Shown here: positions 1 to 8,878 of the stretch, piece by piece
How positions within the stretch are numbered: position 1 is the first letter of the stretch
How the letters are laid out: every line of letters begins with the position of its first letter
Assembly: GCA_963816065.1 (NCBI GenBank)
Contig: CAWFJG010000025.1
Span: 3,396-67,395 of the forward strand
Direction of reading: 5' to 3'
Source: Roseiarcus sp963816065
GTDB lineage: Bacteria; Pseudomonadota; Alphaproteobacteria; Rhizobiales; Beijerinckiaceae
Length of the DNA stretch: 64,000 nt
Position numbers and translations under genes: made by a program
The notes under the pieces: model-generated
Seen by the model: the letters and a program-made list of their open reading frames with translations, nothing else
Databases searched by the model: none
What the model was told of the DNA's origin: nothing

Positions 1-1
1 C

Positions 2-73
2 ATGCCGCTGGTGACCGCGCCCTCTGTCGTTCTGGACGTCATCCGCGAGGCGATCGAAGAGGCCAGGAGCTGA
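2..73 (+). CDS. 3' end of a truncated upstream gene, product unknown
   Basis: An open frame enters from the left edge and stops with TGA at 71-73, giving a tail that ends in VLDVIREAIEEARS. Only 23 residues are visible, too few to name a family. An amphipathic helix at the C-terminus is all that can be said. It is on the same strand as the genes that follow. Confidence 0.35.
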   Translation: MPLVTAPSVVLDVIREAIEEARS

Positions 74-178
74 CTTTCTTGTGACCGCCACGACGACGCC
101 AGCCTCGGATCATCGCTCGGACCTGCCCGACATTGCTTTCCCGGACTATCCAATGATGTGCAGATGAGAAGAAGAAGG

Positions 179-725
179 ATGGATACATTGAACTCATTTA
201 TCCTTTCTCTCTCGAAGACCACTCCATTTCGGGGTGAACTTGACTGTCACTTGATTCGGGCCGTGATGGCATTCACCTTTTTCATATTTGGCTACCAGAA
301 ATGGTTTAGTTTCGAGGCTCATCAGATTACGCCGTTTATCAGTCACAGCCCGCTGGTGTTCTGGCTGATCCCAGCCTTTGGGGTTCGCGGCGGCCAGTTT
401 CTTCCTCGGCACGACGGAATGGTCGTTCGGCACGCTGATCTTGTTGGGCTTCCGGTATCGAAGTCTTGGCGTGGTTGGGGCGTTGGGCTCGACCGTCACT
501 TTTCTTGGCACCGTCACGATCATCCCATTTCTTCCCAACGCATGGGCGTCGGAAGCGGGTGGATTTCCGGCCATGTACCTTCCGGTGGCGTTCCTGACGA
601 AGGATTTTCTTTTCCTGGCTGCTTCTTTCTATCTTCTCAAGCAGGATCTGATCCGTGTGGCGCTGGAGATGGCGCTGAATAGAGCCCCACGGTTGGACAA
701 GAAGGTCGAATTAAAATCCGCGTAG
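179..725 (+). pseudogene. YkgB/RclC-like DUF417 inner-membrane protein, one frameshift
   Basis: The N-terminal part (ATG at 179) reads through IRAVMAFTFFIFGYQKW and PFISHSPLVFWLIPAFG, the hallmark start of the DUF417/YkgB family, small membrane proteins linked in E. coli to reactive-chlorine resistance (RclC). After about position 380 the homologous protein continues in another frame (FFLGTTEWSFG, then hydrophobic segments and LTKDFLFLAASFYLLKQD) to TAG at 723-725. Together they give about 180 residues with four hydrophobic segments, the normal family size. A single indel in the GC-rich stretch 378-397 explains the break, which could be a real mutation or a sequencing error. Family known; function in this organism inferred. 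Confidence 0.7.
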
Positions 726-816
726 TCGGTCGTTCGTCTTGGTCGACCAAGCCCACGGTGCTGTCGTCGCGGTGACGGGCGCCAAGAAGGCTACTGCTCA
801 ACAAAGGAGAAGCGAA

Positions 817-1661
817 ATGACCGCCATCGCCTACCGAACCGCCGACGTGGACGGCGTCAAGGTCTTCTATCGCGAGGCCGGCCCCGCGACCGCGCCGAAA
901 CTCCTGCTTCTGCACGGCTTTCCGAGCGCCGGCCACATGTTCCGGGATCTCATCCCCAGCTCGCCGACCGCTATCACATGATTGCTCCCGACCTGCCTGG
1001 CTTCGGCAATTCCGATATGCCCGGCCGCGGCCACAGCTTCGAGAGCATCGCCGCGACCATCGACCGCTTCACCGAGGTCGTCGGCTTCGATCGCTACGCC
1101 ATCTATGTCTTTGACTACGGCGCCCCGACCGGCTTCCGACTTGCGGTGAGGCATCCGGACCGGATCACCGCCATCGTCTCGCAAAACGGCAACGCCTACG
1201 AGGAGGGCTTGAGCGACGGCTGGAACCCCATCCGGGCCTACTGGCAGGATCCGTCCGAGGCCAATCGCAGCGCGCTGCGCGCGTTCATTAAGCCCGAGAC
1301 CACGATCTGGCAGTACACGCATGGCGTCCCCGATCCGGCGATCGTGTCGCCCGACGGCTATTCGCTCGACAATTTCTATATGGCTCGACCGGGAGCCGCC
1401 GACCTTCAACTCGACCTGTTCGGCGACTATAAGAGCAACGTCGCGCTCTATCCGGCCTTCCAGAGTTATTTTCGGACCCATAAACCGCCCCTCCTTGCAG
1501 TCTGGGGCCGGAATGACCCGTTTTTCCTGCCGCCAGGCGCCGAGGCCTTCAGACGCGACATTCCCGATGCGATCGTCCGGTTCTTCGACACCGGGCATTT
1601 CGCGCTGGAGACCCATGCGGCCGAGATCGCGGCGGACATTCGCGACTTCCTTCCCCGCTAA
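817..1661 (+). pseudogene. alpha/beta hydrolase of the dehalogenase/epoxide hydrolase type, one frameshift
   Basis: The start at 817 follows a good ribosome site (AAAGGAGA at 803-810). The first 48 residues show the oxyanion-hole motif LLLLHGFPSAGHMFRDLIP; after about position 960 the fold continues one frame over (YHMIAPDLPGFGNSD). The nucleophile elbow reads VFDYGAPTG, so the nucleophile is Asp rather than Ser, as in haloalkane dehalogenases and epoxide hydrolases. The late Asp is in WGRNDPFF and the catalytic His in TGHFALETH. Complete length would be about 281 residues, normal for the family. The substrate is unknown. The one-base break near 955-965 is the only defect. Confidence 0.75.
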
Positions 1662-1692
1662 CTCCATCCGCCGCCCTGAAGGAGGACCCCAG

Positions 1693-1908
1693 ATGTCGAA
1701 GTCGGTCGCGATCGTTACGGGAGCCGGTCAAGGCGTAGGCCGGGCGACGCGGTGCGCCTCGCGCGCGACGTCTCCGCGCTGGTCCTGGTCGCGCGTAACC
1801 GCGCCAATCTGCATCGAACAGGCGAACGTCGATCAGGCCCTGGCGGTCTTCGGCCAAATCGACGCTCTGTTCAACATTGCCGGAACGCCGCCCGGTTCGG
1901 AACGCTGA
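1693..1908 (+). pseudogene. remnant of a short-chain dehydrogenase/reductase
   Basis: It starts at ATG 1693 after GGAGGACCCC and begins with the Rossmann motif VAIVTGAGQGVGRAT of the SDR family. The next segment (RLARDVSALVLVARN) is readable only in another frame, and IDALFNIAG (the NNAG-equivalent motif) is back in the first. The catalytic Tyr-x3-Lys and everything after are absent, and the sequence runs straight into an unrelated flavoprotein fragment. It is therefore a truncated, multiply broken remnant in the same direction as the hydrolase 32 bases upstream. No function is expected. Confidence 0.6.
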
Positions 1909-2511
1909 CCAGCGTGGTCCGAACCGACATGCGCAAGGTCCTCGCCCGCAAGCAGGACATGGTCGAGCACGAGATCGACATCCACTTCGAGGCGTACAGG
2001 GAGAGCGGCGCGAGGCTCATCATGGGCCTCGGTCGGTTCGTCGGTCCGAAGACCATCGATGTCGCGCTGAACGACGGCGGCGCGTATTCTTTCCGGCGGA
2101 GAGAGCGTCCTCAATCTCGGCTCGCACGCCGCCATCCCCGACATTCCCGGTCTCGAGGCGGCGCGCGCGCTCACGCATATCGAGGCGCTCGACCTCGACG
2201 TTCTCCCCTCGCATCTGATCGTGCTCGGGGGCGGCTATGTCGGCGTCGAAATGGGGCAGGCCTTCCGCCGCTTCGGCAGCCGTGTCGCCGTCATCGAACC
2301 CGGCGGCCGGATGGCGGGGCGGGAAGACCCTGACGCCACGGAATCGATAGGGGCCACACTCCATCGCGAAGGCGTCGAAGTTGTCCTGAACGCGCGGCCG
2401 GTCGGCGTCCAAAGACCTGCACACAAGCGGACGCTCCAGAGCGTCCAAGCTGCTCGTTTGCGACTTCAAACGAGCTGGGCGCGCACCCATTCGAGTTCGC
2501 GAACGACGTAG
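1905..2511 (+). pseudogene. internal fragment of an FAD pyridine-nucleotide-disulfide oxidoreductase
   Basis: Across two frames this reads as the middle of a mercuric-reductase-like disulfide oxidoreductase. The first part (TSVVRTDMRKVLARKQD and RFVGPKTIDVALNDGG) precedes a frame change near 2095. Then comes the NAD(P)-binding motif LGGGYVGVEMGQAFRRFG with AVIEPGGRMAGREDPD. The N-terminal FAD-binding/CxxxxC part and the C-terminal dimerisation domain are both missing. A matching C-terminal piece of the same subfamily lies far away at about 27025-27458. Remnant with no expected function; the distant complementary pieces are treated as a finding. Confidence 0.6.
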
Positions 2512-3662
2512 TCGACGATGTCGCCGGTTTTGAATTCCTCCGGGAGGACGTCCCAGGTGTAGGTCTCGATCTCGATGTGCGCCGACAGCGGGTTGGCCTT
2601 GTGGATTTTGAGCGCCTCCTCGATGGCCGGGCGGGTCGTCTTAAAGCGGTTGACGTCCTCGAGGAAGACCGGGACGTGGAAATGGATCCGCCACTCGCTG
2701 GGGATCGGGTTTGTCTCCCAGGCGGCGAGCGCCGCCGGCAGATCGAGGTAGTGCGATAGTCGTCCTTCGTGACGCTCGATCGTCTGGTGGAGGTAGATTG
2801 GATCGTCGAACACCCGCAGGGCCTCGGCGATCTCCTGCGTCATTTTCGGGATCCGCAAGGCCGAAGCCGGCTGCAGTTTCAGCACCGGAACCCCTGCCTT
2901 GCTGAGACTGCCCAGCGAGTTTGCGATGGTCTCGTATTCCACCGCCTGATGGCAAATGTCGAAGACGGCGCCGAGATGCTTGTGCAGGAGCGCGTCGCAC
3001 GCCGCCTCCGACCGGCCGGTCCGCTTCGCCAGCGCCTTGACCGAAGCGGCGGAATAGAGATGGTTCGTGAAGTAGTCGATCAGTTCGCTGGTCAACTCGA
3101 TATAGCAGGAGGGCTCCGGTTCGATCGCCAGCGTGACCGTGCGGCCAGTCCTGGCCTCGAGTTCGGCGAGATAGGCGGCGACGCCGTGCAACTGCCGAGT
3201 GTAGGACTCGACCACGTCCGGGCCCGTCACACGCGGCTTGTAGCCGAGCGGCGGCGATTGGATCGACGGCTGAATGTCCGGCGGCGCCAGAGCCGCAAGA
3301 ACATCCGCGACGCGGACGGTGTAGGCGGCCCGCTCGTCCGTGCGCCAGTCCGGCTCATAGACCTGTTCCTTGACGCGCTCGCCCTTGAAAGCGCCATAGG
3401 GAAAGGCGTTGGCCGTGAAGACGTACATATCGTTCTCGGCCAGGAACGCCTTCAGCTTCGCCAATTCCGTGGGCTCGCGCGTGAGCGTACTGGCGGAATC
3501 CGGTGACAGGCGCAGGCAGACGCCGAAAGGCGCATCTGGGCTGACGCGCCGCTTGACGGCTGGGAGATAGCGATTGACGCTGTCCCAGAGCTGAGGCCAC
3601 GTATCGGCCGGATGCACCAGCGTCGAATAGGTGAGATGGCCCAGGTCGCCTGCGAGCTTCAT
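2466..3662 (-). CDS. eboE: EboE-like metabolite traffic protein, sugar-isomerase TIM barrel
   Basis: This 398-residue protein starts at ATG 3662 behind GGGAGGAC and matches the EboE type, a xylose-isomerase-like TIM barrel. Recognisable segments are LGHLTYSTLVHPADTW near the N-terminus, PFGVCLRLS (about 60-70), YVFTANAFPYGAFKG (about 98-112), TLAIEPEPSCYIE (about 205-218), VFDICHQAVEYE and the late WRIHFHVPVF. His, Glu and Asp residues in these blocks are likely metal ligands. EboE was named in cyanobacterial ebo clusters, where it is thought to help export or modify a precursor; no other ebo gene is seen here. Neighbouring dehydrogenases suggest a role in sugar or polyol conversion, which is inference. 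The frame is intact. Confidence 0.75.
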   Translation of the reverse strand: MKLAGDLGHLTYSTLVHPADTWPQLWDSVNRYLPAVKRRVSPDAPFGVCLRLSPDSASTLTREPTELAKLKAFLAENDMYVFTANAFPYGAFKGERVKEQVYEPDWRTDERAAYTVRVADVLAALAPPDIQPSIQSPPLGYKPRVTGPDVVESYTRQLHGVAAYLAELEARTGRTVTLAIEPEPSCYIELTSELIDYFTNHLYSAASVKALAKRTGRSEAACDALLHKHLGAVFDICHQAVEYETIANSLGSLSKAGVPVLKLQPASALRIPKMTQEIAEALRVFDDPIYLHQTIERHEGRLSHYLDLPAALAAWETNPIPSEWRIHFHVPVFLEDVNRFKTTRPAIEEALKIHKANPLSAHIEIETYTWDVLPEEFKTGDIVDYVVRELEWVRAQLV

Positions 3663-3815
3663 CGCGCGTCGTCCTCCCAAAGCGCCTTCGCGCAACCCTG
3701 AATGGCGCGTCCGAGGCCAGTCCTTGGAGTCTTGGTTGGCCGGAATGGGAAACTCAATGCAAAGATTTCTCGATTTGGGCAAATGAGCCACGCGCGCCGA
3801 CGGCGCCGCACGGTT

Positions 3816-3832
3816 CAAAATGGGGATTTTCC
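3816..3832 (+). promoter_or_regulatory. candidate operator CAAAATGGGGATTTTCC in a divergent promoter region
   Basis: The 260-base gap between the divergent genes starting at 3662 (minus) and 3923 (plus) holds this AT-rich motif. Nearly the same motif occurs twice in the divergent gap at 20559-21088, and a related palindrome lies at 16324-16346. A short dyad (ATTTG-GG-CAAAT, 3773-3784) lies close by. Shared placement upstream of catabolic genes suggests a common regulator. No biochemical support can be seen in the sequence. Confidence 0.35.
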
Positions 3833-3922
3833 TCCGCCCCCGCGCTCCTGCGGCGTGCGAAGCTGGCGCTCATGGCGACTTCCTGCTTCGGCGGCTAGTC
3901 GACGACGACGCGAAGGAAAACC

Positions 3923-4831
3923 ATGAGTGCGGCCCAGGCGCCCGAGCGCGCAAAGATCGGCTGGATCGGTCTCGGCAAGATGGGACTCCCGATCTGCGAG
4001 CGGCTGGCTGCCCATTCCTTCCTGGTGACCGCGCTGACACGCAGCGACGAGGGACGAGAGCGAGCGGCCAGAGCGGGGCTTCGGACCGCATCGAGCATCG
4101 GCGGCGTTGTCGATGGCGCCGCGATCGTAGTCTCCGCGATCAGCGACGACGCGGCCTTGCTCGACGTCGTCTTCCAAGTGGGCGGCCTCAAAGAGACTCT
4201 GAACTCGTCGCAGACCTTCGTCGAGATCAGCACGGTGTCCCCGAACGCCTCCCAACGTGTCGCCGAGGCGATGGCGGCGATCGGCGTGGACTACGTCCGC
4301 TCGCCCGTATCCGGCTCCATCGTTCTGGCCGCCCAAGGAAACCTGACCGCCGTCCTATCGGGTCCGCCGAAAGCGACCGAGCGGCTGGCCGGCTTCTTTC
4401 AGTCCTTCACCCGAAAGACCCTTGTAGTGGGCGAGAACGAAGAGGCCCGCTACCTCAAGCTCGTCCTCAACACGCTGGTCGGCGGAACGTCGGCGCTGCT
4501 GGCCGAAGCGCTCGCGATGGGGCGCAAGGGTGGTCTCGATCCGGCTGTTATGATGGACGTCATCGGCCACAGTGCGGTCGCTTCGCCGCTGTTGCAGTAT
4601 AAGCGCGACACCGTGGTGAACGGGACCTACGCGCCCGCCTTTACGGTCCAACAGATCATGAAGGATTTCGATCTGATCGCGGAGGTGTCGCGGCAGGACC
4701 ACTGCCCGATGCCGCTCATCGCCCAGATCCGCCAGCAGTACGAGGGGGCATTCGTCAACGGTTACGGTGATCTCGACTTCTTCGTCCTCGTTCGCGAGGC
4801 GGCGCGGAACGCCGGACTTGAGCAGGGATGA
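3923..4831 (+). CDS. NAD(P)-dependent beta-hydroxyacid dehydrogenase, 3-hydroxyisobutyrate dehydrogenase family
   Basis: This 302-residue protein begins at ATG 3923 after GAAGGAAAACC. Residues 11-25 form the nucleotide-binding motif KIGWIGLGKMGLPIC; the substrate-binding block VRSPVSGS sits near residue 127-134. The catalytic Lys lies in YLKLVLNTLVGG (about 176-187). This order is diagnostic of the 3-hydroxyisobutyrate, tartronate-semialdehyde and GLYR1-like dehydrogenases, which oxidise short beta-hydroxyacids in the cytoplasm. It overlaps the next gene by four bases (ATGA), so they are co-translated. The exact substrate cannot be told from the sequence; context suggests sugar-acid or polyol breakdown. 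The frame is intact. Confidence 0.88.
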   Translation: MSAAQAPERAKIGWIGLGKMGLPICERLAAHSFLVTALTRSDEGRERAARAGLRTASSIGGVVDGAAIVVSAISDDAALLDVVFQVGGLKETLNSSQTFVEISTVSPNASQRVAEAMAAIGVDYVRSPVSGSIVLAAQGNLTAVLSGPPKATERLAGFFQSFTRKTLVVGENEEARYLKLVLNTLVGGTSALLAEALAMGRKGGLDPAVMMDVIGHSAVASPLLQYKRDTVVNGTYAPAFTVQQIMKDFDLIAEVSRQDHCPMPLIAQIRQQYEGAFVNGYGDLDFFVLVREAARNAGLEQG

Positions 4832-5871
4832 GCGCCGGCGTGAAGAGCCGGAAGATCGCCGTCGTCGGCGCGGGCGCGAATGGGGCCGGCATCGGAGCGG
4901 ACCTCGCGTGCGCCGGCCTCGACGTCATCTTCATCGATCAATGGCCTGCGCATGTCGAGGCGATGCGGACGACAGGGGTTCGGGTCGTCATGCCAGACGA
5001 AACCGTCGTCACGCCCGTCCGCGTCGTCCATGTGTGCGAAGTCGCCTCGCTCCGTGAAACCTACGACATCGTCTTCATCGCGGTGAAGGCCTACGACACG
5101 CGATGGGCCTGCGAGCTGATCAAGCCGCTGGTGGCGCCGGATGGGCTGGTGGTCGGGCTGCAGAACGGCATGACGATCGACGACGTCGCATCGATCGTCG
5201 GGCCGGAACGAACCCTCGGCGCCGTGATCGAGGTCACGTCGAACCTGTTCGAACCGGGCGTCGTCGTGCGACAGACTCCGCCCAAGGGCTCGTGGTTCGG
5301 AATCGGCGCGTTCGACTCCTCGACGCGCGGCCGCGAAGACGAGGTCGCGCAATGCCTCCGCCATGCCGGGACGGTCGAGATCGTCGAGGACGTCCGCTCG
5401 GCGAAATGGATGAAACTTGTCGTGAACGCAGCCGAATTCCTCCCCTCGGCGATTTTGGGGCTTCCGCTTGCCGCCGCGATCGGGACGCCCGGGATCCGCG
5501 AAGTCATGGCGGCGTCGGGCGTCGAGGCCGTACACACCGCGCTCGCCTTGGGACACCGGCTCGTTCCCATTCTCGGCAAGTCCCGCGTTGAGGCGAATGA
5601 CCCAGACGATTACGCACGATCGCTGCTCGAGGCCGTCCTGTCGAAGTGGACGCTGCCCGACACGCGCGTGGCAGTTCTGCAGGACTGGATGAAGGGCCGC
5701 CGCGGAGAAGGCGAAGACATCAACGGCCTCGTCGTTCGGGAGCAGCGCCGCCTCGGCCGCCGTGCGCCCGTGAACGAGGCGCTGATTGCAATCGCCGCCA
5801 GGATCGAGAGCGGGGCGTTGACGGCCTCGCCTGCGAACGCCGACCTCGTGAGGTCGGCGCTCGGAGCCTGA
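4828..5871 (+). CDS. ketopantoate reductase (ApbA/PanE) family dehydrogenase
   Basis: This 347-residue protein starts at ATG 4828, overlapping the preceding stop. The N-terminal KIAVVGAGANGAGIGADL (residues 9-26) is the NADPH-binding glycine motif of the family. VKAYDTRWA and LQNGMTIDDV follow as expected, and KWMKLVVNA carries the conserved catalytic Lys. Ketopantoate reductases make pantoate in coenzyme A synthesis, but many family members lie in catabolic clusters and act on other 2-oxo or 2-hydroxy acids. The tight operon with a 3-hydroxyisobutyrate-type dehydrogenase and a polyol-type SDR favours a catabolic role. Length is slightly above the usual 300-320. Confidence 0.83.
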   Translation: MSAGVKSRKIAVVGAGANGAGIGADLACAGLDVIFIDQWPAHVEAMRTTGVRVVMPDETVVTPVRVVHVCEVASLRETYDIVFIAVKAYDTRWACELIKPLVAPDGLVVGLQNGMTIDDVASIVGPERTLGAVIEVTSNLFEPGVVVRQTPPKGSWFGIGAFDSSTRGREDEVAQCLRHAGTVEIVEDVRSAKWMKLVVNAAEFLPSAILGLPLAAAIGTPGIREVMAASGVEAVHTALALGHRLVPILGKSRVEANDPDDYARSLLEAVLSKWTLPDTRVAVLQDWMKGRRGEGEDINGLVVREQRRLGRRAPVNEALIAIAARIESGALTASPANADLVRSALGA

Positions 5872-5917
5872 GAAGCCTTTGCAAGAACGCGCCTCAGTGG
5901 CGCAAGGGAGGACGATA

Positions 5918-6709
5918 ATGATCGCTAGGCTAGAGAACAAAGTCGCTATGATCACTGGCGGCGCCCAAGGCATTGGCGAGGGCATCGCCCGGCGGCTCGC
6001 GGCCGAAGGCGCAGCGATCGCCATCGCCGACCTCAACGGCGACAAGGCCAAGGCGGTCGCTGAGGCGCTGAAGGTTGAAGGCGCGGCGGGCGCGATCGGC
6101 GTCCAAGTGGACGTCGGCGACCGTGGCCAGATTCAGGCCGCGATCCACGCGGTCGTGGACCGCTTCGGCCGGCTCGACGTCCTTTTCAACAACGCCGGGT
6201 TCAACAAACCGCTGCCGTTTCTGGAGGTCGACGAGGCGAACTTCAACAGCATTATGCGGGTCAACGCCTGGGGCGTCATGCTCGGCATCCAGGAGGGCGC
6301 CAAGCAGATGATCGCCCAGGGCGGCGGCGGCAAGATCATCAACACCGCCTCGATCGCCGGCCGGCAAGGCTATGCGGAATTCGCGCCCTACTGCTGCAGC
6401 AAGTCGGCAGTCGTCTCTCTGACCCAGGCGGGCGCGCGCGAATTCGCCAAGCACAAGATCACTGTCAACGCCTTTGCGCCGGGCGTTGTCGTGACGCCGC
6501 TCTGGGACGGGCTCGAGCAGGACATGATCGACAAGGGCGTTATCAAGAAGAAGGGCGAGTTCATCGAGAGTTTTTCTGCCAGCATCCTACTGGGCTATCC
6601 GTCGAAGCCGCACGATCTCGCGGGGATCGCGGCCTTCCTTGCTTCCGCCGACTCCGACTATATCACTGGACAGGTCATCATGTCGGACGGCGGGATGGTG
6701 TTGGTCTAA
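5918..6709 (+). CDS. short-chain dehydrogenase, sorbitol/butanediol dehydrogenase-like
   Basis: ATG 5918 follows a strong ribosome site (AGGGAGGA). The protein has 263 residues. It shows TGGAQGIGEGIA (NAD binding, residues 11-22), FNNAGFNKP, the catalytic Ser in INTASIAG and the Tyr-x3-Lys in YCCSKSA. The C-terminal ITGQVIMSDGGMVLV closes the classical SDR fold. The closest pattern is the sorbitol or meso-butanediol/diacetyl reductase branch, NAD(H)-dependent cytoplasmic enzymes for polyols and acyloins. It ends a co-directional run of three intact dehydrogenases (3923-6709), 46 bases after the previous stop. An acetoin-related role would fit the butanediol dehydrogenase and E1 genes downstream, but this is inference. 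Confidence 0.85.
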   Translation: MIARLENKVAMITGGAQGIGEGIARRLAAEGAAIAIADLNGDKAKAVAEALKVEGAAGAIGVQVDVGDRGQIQAAIHAVVDRFGRLDVLFNNAGFNKPLPFLEVDEANFNSIMRVNAWGVMLGIQEGAKQMIAQGGGGKIINTASIAGRQGYAEFAPYCCSKSAVVSLTQAGAREFAKHKITVNAFAPGVVVTPLWDGLEQDMIDKGVIKKKGEFIESFSASILLGYPSKPHDLAGIAAFLASADSDYITGQVIMSDGGMVLV

Positions 6710-6763
6710 CGAGCGTCGTCGGGGATTGTTGCGGGTCGCCGCCCTGACGCTCAGGAGGGCGCA

Positions 6764-7390
6764 GTGGATGCCGTGGTCTCACTCGGCTCGGAGCCGGCGT
6801 CGTCCGTCTCGCGGTAGGGCGCGCCGTGCCGCGCACGGGTCGCGAGGTCCGTCGCCGTCAATGCCGCGGGCCTTGGCGCGCAGGGGGCGGCGCGCGCGAT
6901 CGAAGGCATGCCGAGCGACCAGATCCCGCCGCTGTTCCTAGCCAAAGGCAACAACTTCTCGCTGAGCGTGCGGACGCCGTTTTCGCGGCTCGTCTACCCG
7001 ATGCCGGCGGACGGCGGGCTCGGGGCCCATCTTACCCTCGACCTCGCGGGCCAGGCGCGGTTCGGGCCGGATGTCGAATGGATCAATTCGATCGACTACG
7101 CAATCGACCCGAGGCGCACAGCGTCCATTTACGCGGCAATCAGACCCATTGGCCGGAGCTGCCGGACAACGTGCTGCAACCCGCCCATGCCGGCATTCGC
7201 CCAAAGATCGCACGCCCCGGCGGGTCCGCCACCGACTTTCTGGTCCAGACTGAGGATGACGACGGCGTCCGAGCAACTCGTGACCCTGTTCGGCATCGAG
7301 TCTCCTGGCCTGACCGCGAGCCCTTGCCATTGCCGAGGACATCGCGAAGATGCGTTCGGCGAGCCGCCCCGCGGACAGAGGTGTCGGCTT
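6764..7390 (+). pseudogene. remnant of an LhgO-like FAD-dependent oxidoreductase with internal deletion
   Basis: A GTG at 6764 follows AGGAGGG. The first codons read VDAVV, then after a frame change GAGVVRLAVGRA, the N-terminal FAD-binding motif of the L-2-hydroxyglutarate oxidase family. Near 6850 the homology jumps to the C-terminal half: VNAAGLGAQ, DQIPPLFLAKGN, GLGAHLTLDLAGQARFGPDVEW and, over two more frames, AGIRPKIARPGG and LVTLFGIESPGLTAS. Roughly 150 central residues are missing. It follows the intact SDR operon and probably belonged to it. Not expected to be functional. Confidence 0.6.
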
Positions 7391-7395
7391 GGCTG

Positions 7396-8304
7396 TCAAA
7401 GCGTCTCGGAGAACCAGTCGGTTGCAAGCCCCGCTGCCGTCTTCACCTTGGACGCGTCCGAATAGAGGGTCATGTGCGTCGTGTGCGGCAGAACGTGGAG
7501 CTTCTTGCGCGGGCTCGGGACCGCGTTGAACGCGTTGATCTCGAGGTCCCACAGCGTCAGATCGTCGCCTTCGGCGACGATCATGAAGACCGGGGTGTTT
7601 TAGATCCGCTTCACGAACGGACCGACGTCGTAGGTCATCAGGAGATCGACCAACTCGACTGTGCTCCGGTTCTCGTAGAGCGGAGCCTCTTTGGCCTTGA
7701 TGGCCATGAAAGTGCGAACGGTCTCCGGTAAGGGCCACGCGGAAACCTCTGCCTCCGAATTCTCCGTCGCGTGCGGCAGGTAGAGGCGCTCGTCGGGGCG
7801 ATCGTAGCGGAGCTTGCGATCCTTGAGGACGAGGTCCCAAAGCCGCCGGAACTCCATCGTTCCATGGGCGCGGCGCATGTTTTCGTAACCGTCGATGACC
7901 GGGATCTGACTGACGATGGACTTCACGCGCGGGTCGATGGCGGCGAGGACCAGCGCGTGGCCGCCGGAGTAGGATATGCCCCAGACGCCGATGCGGCGCG
8001 GGTCGACGGCTTCGTGGCGCTCGAGAAAAGAGATCGCGTTCTGGTAGTCGCGAATTTGCGCCCATGGGTCGAGGTGCTGCCGGTTGTCGCCGTCGCTGAC
8101 GCCAAGGTTGCGAGAGTCGAAGATCAGGGCGTTGATCCCGGCGGCGGCAAAGGCCTTCGCGTAGGTCGGCATTACGATCTCGCGCACGTAGCACCAGCCG
8201 CCCGCAAGTACGGCCGTCGGCCGGCGGCCGCCGCCCCTGGCCCGATAGAACCAGGCGCGAACCGTCGCGCCCTCGGACTGAAATTCGACGTCCTGCCTTT
8301 CCAT
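7396..8304 (-). pseudogene. alpha/beta hydrolase (dienelactone-hydrolase-like) with an in-frame stop
   Basis: ATG 8304 follows AGAGGAGGAG. The protein shows AVLAGGWCYVRE (oxyanion region), the nucleophile elbow GVWGISYSGGHA (Ser), and after the break MIVAEGDDLTLWD and LPHTTHMTLY, which supply the late acid and His. The frame is interrupted by a TAA at 7600-7602, after which the same frame continues unchanged to the natural stop at 7396; this is a nonsense change rather than an indel. Full length would be 302 residues. Such hydrolases act on small cytoplasmic esters or lactones. It ends the minus-strand group 7396-13911. Confidence 0.68.
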
Positions 8305-8351
8305 GCGCTCCTCCTCTGGATGACCGCTCAGCCCCACGGCGTCGACTAGGA

Positions 8352-8878
8352 TCAGCCCTCCTTCGGGGACCACAGGGCTCCCGACGTTTCGTGCAGAACG
8401 GCCATGCCTGCCGGATAGCTGACAAGTTCGAGCTGCATGCCCCAGGGCGACAGGAAATAGACCCAGGTCAGGCCCTTGGACGGACCCTGATCCATGGTCG
8501 TCGGCTCGCCCTGGACGGTGACGCCGTGCGCCTTCAGGTGCGCAACTGCGATGCTCATGTCCTTGACATCGAAGGCCAGGTGGTGTCCGCCGACGTCGCT
8601 GTTGCGCGGCGGCGCGCCTTCGCCCCCTGAAGCGCATACTCGAACACCTCGAAGGACGGGCCGGTCTTGCATCGGAACATGCGCAACTTCCGGATGACGG
8701 CGCGCGGGTCGACCCCGAGATGCACCTGCATCCAGTCGTCGTCGGACCGGAACGGCCCGATCTCATAGACCGGCGTGCAGCCGATCACGTCGACGAAGAA
8801 CCGGGTCGCCGCCTCAAGGTCGGGAACGGTGAAGCCGACGTGGTCCGTGCCCGCCAGATCCGGCAGGCCCACGCTCAT
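8352..8878 (-). pseudogene. VOC (glyoxalase/dioxygenase superfamily) protein, one frameshift
   Basis: ATG 8878 overlaps the stop of the upstream monooxygenase gene. The first module reads GTDHVGFTVPDLEAATRFF with WMQVHLGVDPRAVIRKLRMF and FEVFEYA. The second (VGGHHLAFDVKDMSIAVAHL, WVYFLSPWGMQLELVSYP) continues in another frame after about 8615. Metal-ligand candidates are the His in TDHVG, Glu in FEVFEY, His in GGHHLAF and Glu in QLELVS. Two VOC modules in about 175 residues are typical of glyoxalase-like isomerases and extradiol enzymes. Substrate unknown; one indel breaks the frame. Confidence 0.68.

Noticed and set aside
6938..8425. Open frame of 495 codons on the minus strand
   Set aside because: It has no family motif and a shadow-like Arg/Pro/Gly composition, and it covers the hydrolase and the LhgO remnant, which have clear motifs in other frames.
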